From the NCBI GenBank assembly GCA_019638615.1, contig JAHBTL010000009.1:157800-221799 (forward strand): a stretch of DNA of 64,000 nucleotides, written 5' to 3'. The stretch comes from Chitinophagaceae bacterium (GTDB taxonomy: Bacteria; Bacteroidota; Bacteroidia; Chitinophagales; Chitinophagaceae). The position numbers and the translations under genes were made by a program. Numbering within the stretch: position 1 is the stretch's first letter; the number at the start of each line of letters is the position of its first letter. Under the pieces are notes generated by a model. That model did not search any database, was not told the DNA's origin, and saw nothing but the letters and a program-made list of their open reading frames with translations. This document shows, one piece after another, positions 62,501 to 64,000 of the stretch.

Positions 62501-63459
62501 ATCATCTGGGCAATGTGAGAGCAGTGGTAGCAAAGAGCGGCACCAACCTGCAGATCAGGTTGTATAATGATTATTACCCGTATGGCATGGTGATAACACC
62601 TGTTACTACAGGTACAAATGATTACCGGTATGGTTACCAGGGACAGTATGCGGAGAAAGACCCGGAGACAGACTGGAATGCATTTGAACTTAGAATGTAT
62701 GACGCGAAAATTGCAAGATGGTTGAGTGTTGATCCGAAAGGGCAATTCTACTCTCCGTATGTGGGTATGGGTAATAACCCGGTTAGCGGAGTAGATCCGG
62801 ATGGGGGAAAGGTGGATGGCGAGTTTGAACTAGACAAAAAAACCAATACCTGGACAAAGGTTTCAACTAAAGGTGATGACATGGGCGTAGATTTTTATCA
62901 TATGGATCAAGTAGACATGCAAGGTAATTCAATGCAGCTTACATATGTTACCGATAGAAATGGGAATTGGAATGTTATTAGAGATGGAAGAAAGTTTTTG
63001 GGAGGAGAAGTCAGAGGCAATATGGTTGACTGGTCAACGATAACATCTGAGTTTTTAAATGGTACCGGACCAGAGACTAGCTTTTTTGGCAATACCCATC
63101 TTTCAACAGCTTGGATCCAAGTGTCTTATTTATATAAAAAGGCATATACAAACTTTATCAATAGTGGAGAGGTCAAAAAAGGAACGGGAATAGATTTTGG
63201 GTTAATCGACGTATTAGGTTCAAGTGATAACATGCAAATTGAAATGATGGGTAGTTTTGCAGTAAGCTTCTACAAGCTTGGAGATAAAACCTTAGTTTTG
63301 GCTAACGATTCAAAAAGTAAAAAATCACTCTACTATCATTTGCCAGTGGATAATTATCATCGAAATGAGTTATTTTATGATCCAAATGTAGCAGGATGGA
63401 GAGTTGATAACAGGAAATCTAATACATATCAAAATTATCTTTTTTGGCACAATAATTAG
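59563..63459 (+). CDS. Rhs protein with RHS core and variable C-terminal (putative effector) domain
   Basis: 1298 residues. Signal peptide at 1-25 (MEKVKKILINITTVVVWMIN then GAYAQ). A DUF6443-like N-region (NRT/NWTLSKNFDVSGNVVAES, KQFFDDNGRAVQSQFKVK) is followed by many YD repeats (YDTQGRLT, YDLNGRLTERV, YDANGNILFLE). The RHS core at about 965-1080 has DHLGNVRAVV, YNDYYPYGMV, YRYGYQGQYAEKD, FELRMYDAKIARWLSVDP and NNPVSGVDPDG. The last about 215 residues have no similarity I recognise and become visibly AT-rich in DNA. This is the layout of polymorphic toxins, where the tail after the core is the exchangeable effector. It starts 22 bp after the partner gene and is followed by a putative immunity gene. 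Confidence 0.9.
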   Translation: MEKVKKILINITTVVVWMINGAYAQVPAPTNSTGSEDLTRNWTLSKNFDVSGNVVAESKQFFDDNGRAVQSQFKVKYRKDAGTVYTHVFASQPIRDAYSRDALTTLAAPIDNSAFKYTDNFIRNPSGTAYSFANFDLYTNGATNTDKTNNPDAMGSKTVKGTLGWYYSTNNTWEPYTATTDYPFARQTFYSDGTGNPKKSAAPGELYKMGSGHEGITVITPVLNELNEYCTIRNKYFPAAVSGAVPATLAGEAIQSVGRDANGREAVVIQDKDGRTLMVARPGSELSVANVLPVGGTSNPGKTIHYFKLFAASTITLTGSGSHTLYNMDTEQPIAGVSLPAGYFKLVNTGTTDKGLGYTTGYADISYRFYNQLGQLIATIAPEGVKKLHGTGINNYATKTNVPFITLYEYDTQGRLTATQSAETGRTEYVYRKDGLIRFSRNAEQQAAGKYSYTNYNSFGRPVESGEYQPDGSGIAFNSNLAATTNPMRDILENVTATGGLTTGTKRDVVVTVYDNADAALPGYVSGYTQDVFYSAGAVTVTKKYSSIVNNSPVAANLLSATWYNYDEEGKLLWHVQYIKDLGYKTTDYTYDLNGRLTERVYQKNTATEYFAHKYEYDPATTNLWKVYTRTSSGGAWMQQAAYTYYLHGPLKRIDLSESLQGIDYTYTLQGALKAINNSDKTKDPGQDGISGVNAAVKPDAFGMVLDYYTNDYLNARSGIQAIKGVNTTSTIASDNFTGNIKAMSWYSKKPVNTPIIPEDPVAYVYQYDDKDQLTEANWGNNLNFANTPASLTITNFNKEKIKPFSGSTPGYDANGNILFLERTNAAGTTTEKFQYNYATNKNQLQSITNALTSTQYAGYTYDALGQLTYENTAVAAQKKYIKYDVTGKVVLISRNAAFTEPVVEYVYNELGQRIIKKLYNSSYVEISRTYYVGNVIYTQPVTGGTPGAATVQEYEIDGGGGRIGIYYRPSNIYAYQLTDHLGNVRAVVAKSGTNLQIRLYNDYYPYGMVITPVTTGTNDYRYGYQGQYAEKDPETDWNAFELRMYDAKIARWLSVDPKGQFYSPYVGMGNNPVSGVDPDGGKVDGEFELDKKTNTWTKVSTKGDDMGVDFYHMDQVDMQGNSMQLTYVTDRNGNWNVIRDGRKFLGGEVRGNMVDWSTITSEFLNGTGPETSFFGNTHLSTAWIQVSYLYKKAYTNFINSGEVKKGTGIDFGLIDVLGSSDNMQIEMMGSFAVSFYKLGDKTLVLANDSKSKKSLYYHLPVDNYHRNELFYDPNVAGWRVDNRKSNTYQNYLFWHNN

Positions 63460-63466
63460 CAACTAT

Positions 63467-63814
63467 ATGAAACTGAGAACTTTAATATCATTCTTAATAT
63501 TAATTTCTTTAGCGTTATATTTTTATAACAACTTTTTTACTTCAAAAATGTTAAAAGGAATCTATATAAATAAAAACTATGAAAACTCAATTTTCGGAGG
63601 AAGTGCTTTAGATACTTTAATTATATTTGGAAACAATCAATTTGATAGTAAATATTGGGGAAGCGGTCGTTTCGATCTTTCGTATTCTTTAAGAGGTACC
63701 ACTATTAATATGCATAGCAACAATAGTTTGACAACTTCTGTGTATAGGTCATGGTTTTCTAATCCAAGAATAATGATTATGAAAGACTTAGATACATATT
63801 ATGAAAGACAATAG
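63467..63814 (+). CDS. Small membrane-anchored protein, putative immunity partner of the Rhs tail
   Basis: 115 residues from the ATG at 63467, 7 bp after the Rhs stop; the frame is open from 63404, but that start lies inside the Rhs gene and before the anchor. An N-terminal hydrophobic anchor (LISFLILISLALYFYNNFF) is followed by LKGIYINKNYENSIFGGSAL and DTLIIFGNNQFDSKYWGSGR, a beta-rich domain ending in LDTYYERQ. The DNA is markedly AT-rich, like the tail before it. Position and composition suggest an immunity protein; similar proteins of this pattern seem to occur after Rhs genes in Bacteroidota (from memory, not verified). Confidence 0.6.
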   Translation: MKLRTLISFLILISLALYFYNNFFTSKMLKGIYINKNYENSIFGGSALDTLIIFGNNQFDSKYWGSGRFDLSYSLRGTTINMHSNNSLTTSVYRSWFSNPRIMIMKDLDTYYERQ

Positions 63815-64000
63815 TTAACACATGTTAGCAGTCAAAAGAGAAGTCGCACTTAATCTTGATAAGTGAATGGCTCGGTCTGGCGCAGGGTGTGCTGTAGAAG
63901 TTGTATAAAAGATTGGTAGTAGGTATACCATCCCAACAGCTATCGGGACTGTGCAAGCGGTGGCTGTAAACCACCACTTTCTTCTCTGACGAGCCTCTAT
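63815..64000. other. Sequence after the Rhs block, no gene recognised
   Basis: 186 bp to the window edge. CATCCCAACAGCTATCGGGA (63928-63947) is an imperfect palindrome of the CCCGATAGC/GCTATCGGG type, and GGTGGCTGTAAACCACC near 63960-63976 is a hairpin. Neither has a T tract. It may be an intergenic repeat or the start of the next cassette. Confidence 0.3.

Overview
The window reads as a chromosomal segment of a free-living, glycan-degrading Bacteroidota, most likely Chitinophagaceae or a close relative. Support comes from two SusC/SusD pairs, one ECF-sigma/FecR pair, lipobox signal peptides throughout, promoters of the TTTG/TAnnTTTG type, an absence of clear Shine-Dalgarno sites, and families typical of this group (DUF3667, DUF4293, DUF3823, PVC-type CxxCH proteins, LytS/LytTR pairs with TPR sensors, Bacteroidota-type Rhs proteins). 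No rRNA, tRNA, CRISPR array, transposase or integrase gene was recognised.

Layout. 1-2577: the 3' part of a GH92 mannosidase and a MmcQ/YjbR protein. 2644-4958 (minus): a YD-repeat-like secreted protein followed by an Nramp-related transporter with an altered metal site. 4987-10788 (plus): DUF3667 membrane protein, MazG and a very large NtrY-like sensor kinase. 10889-14053: a PVC-type cytochrome lipoprotein with an N-terminal SGNH-like domain. 14261-14665: a histone-H1-like tail fused to SWIB. 15109-20104 (minus): DUF4293, glyA, DUF2200 and a LytTR/LytS two-component pair. 20139-22134 (plus): a vWA protein and a secreted hypothetical protein. 23054-33901 (minus): a self-regulated polysaccharide utilisation locus in the order sigma, FecR, SusC (with STN domain), SusD, GH29-like, beta-helix/PDZ; a fucosylated glycan is a reasonable guess. 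34166-51012: an APH-fold kinase, MurQ and a DeoR regulator beside a second SusC/SusD system (no STN) with a DUF3823 lipoprotein, a Tat-exported DegT-type PLP aminotransferase, a second PVC cytochrome lipoprotein and two neutral-ceramidase-like amidohydrolases. This unusual gene set looks like an amino-sugar or amidated-glycan utilisation system. 51091-51963 (minus): two small stress-type proteins. 52377-63814 (plus): an OmpH/Skp-like protein, a lipoprotein, a 1916-residue SpvB/Rhs-type protein, a 1298-residue Rhs core protein with a variable C-terminal tail, and a small membrane-anchored putative immunity protein.

The main structure outside genes is a family of intergenic elements bounded by inverted GGGGCTGACC...GGTCAGCCCC-type ends. 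A compact 106-bp copy lies at 16890-16995. Two large compound copies (22142-22946 and 49127-49613) carry the same inner module of about 340 bp in opposite orientations, with strong palindromes and a short reading frame whose differences between copies are in-frame. A degenerate copy lies near 52175. These look like non-autonomous or REP/MITE-like mobile repeats. All functional assignments are from reading the sequence and family memory; no searches were run.
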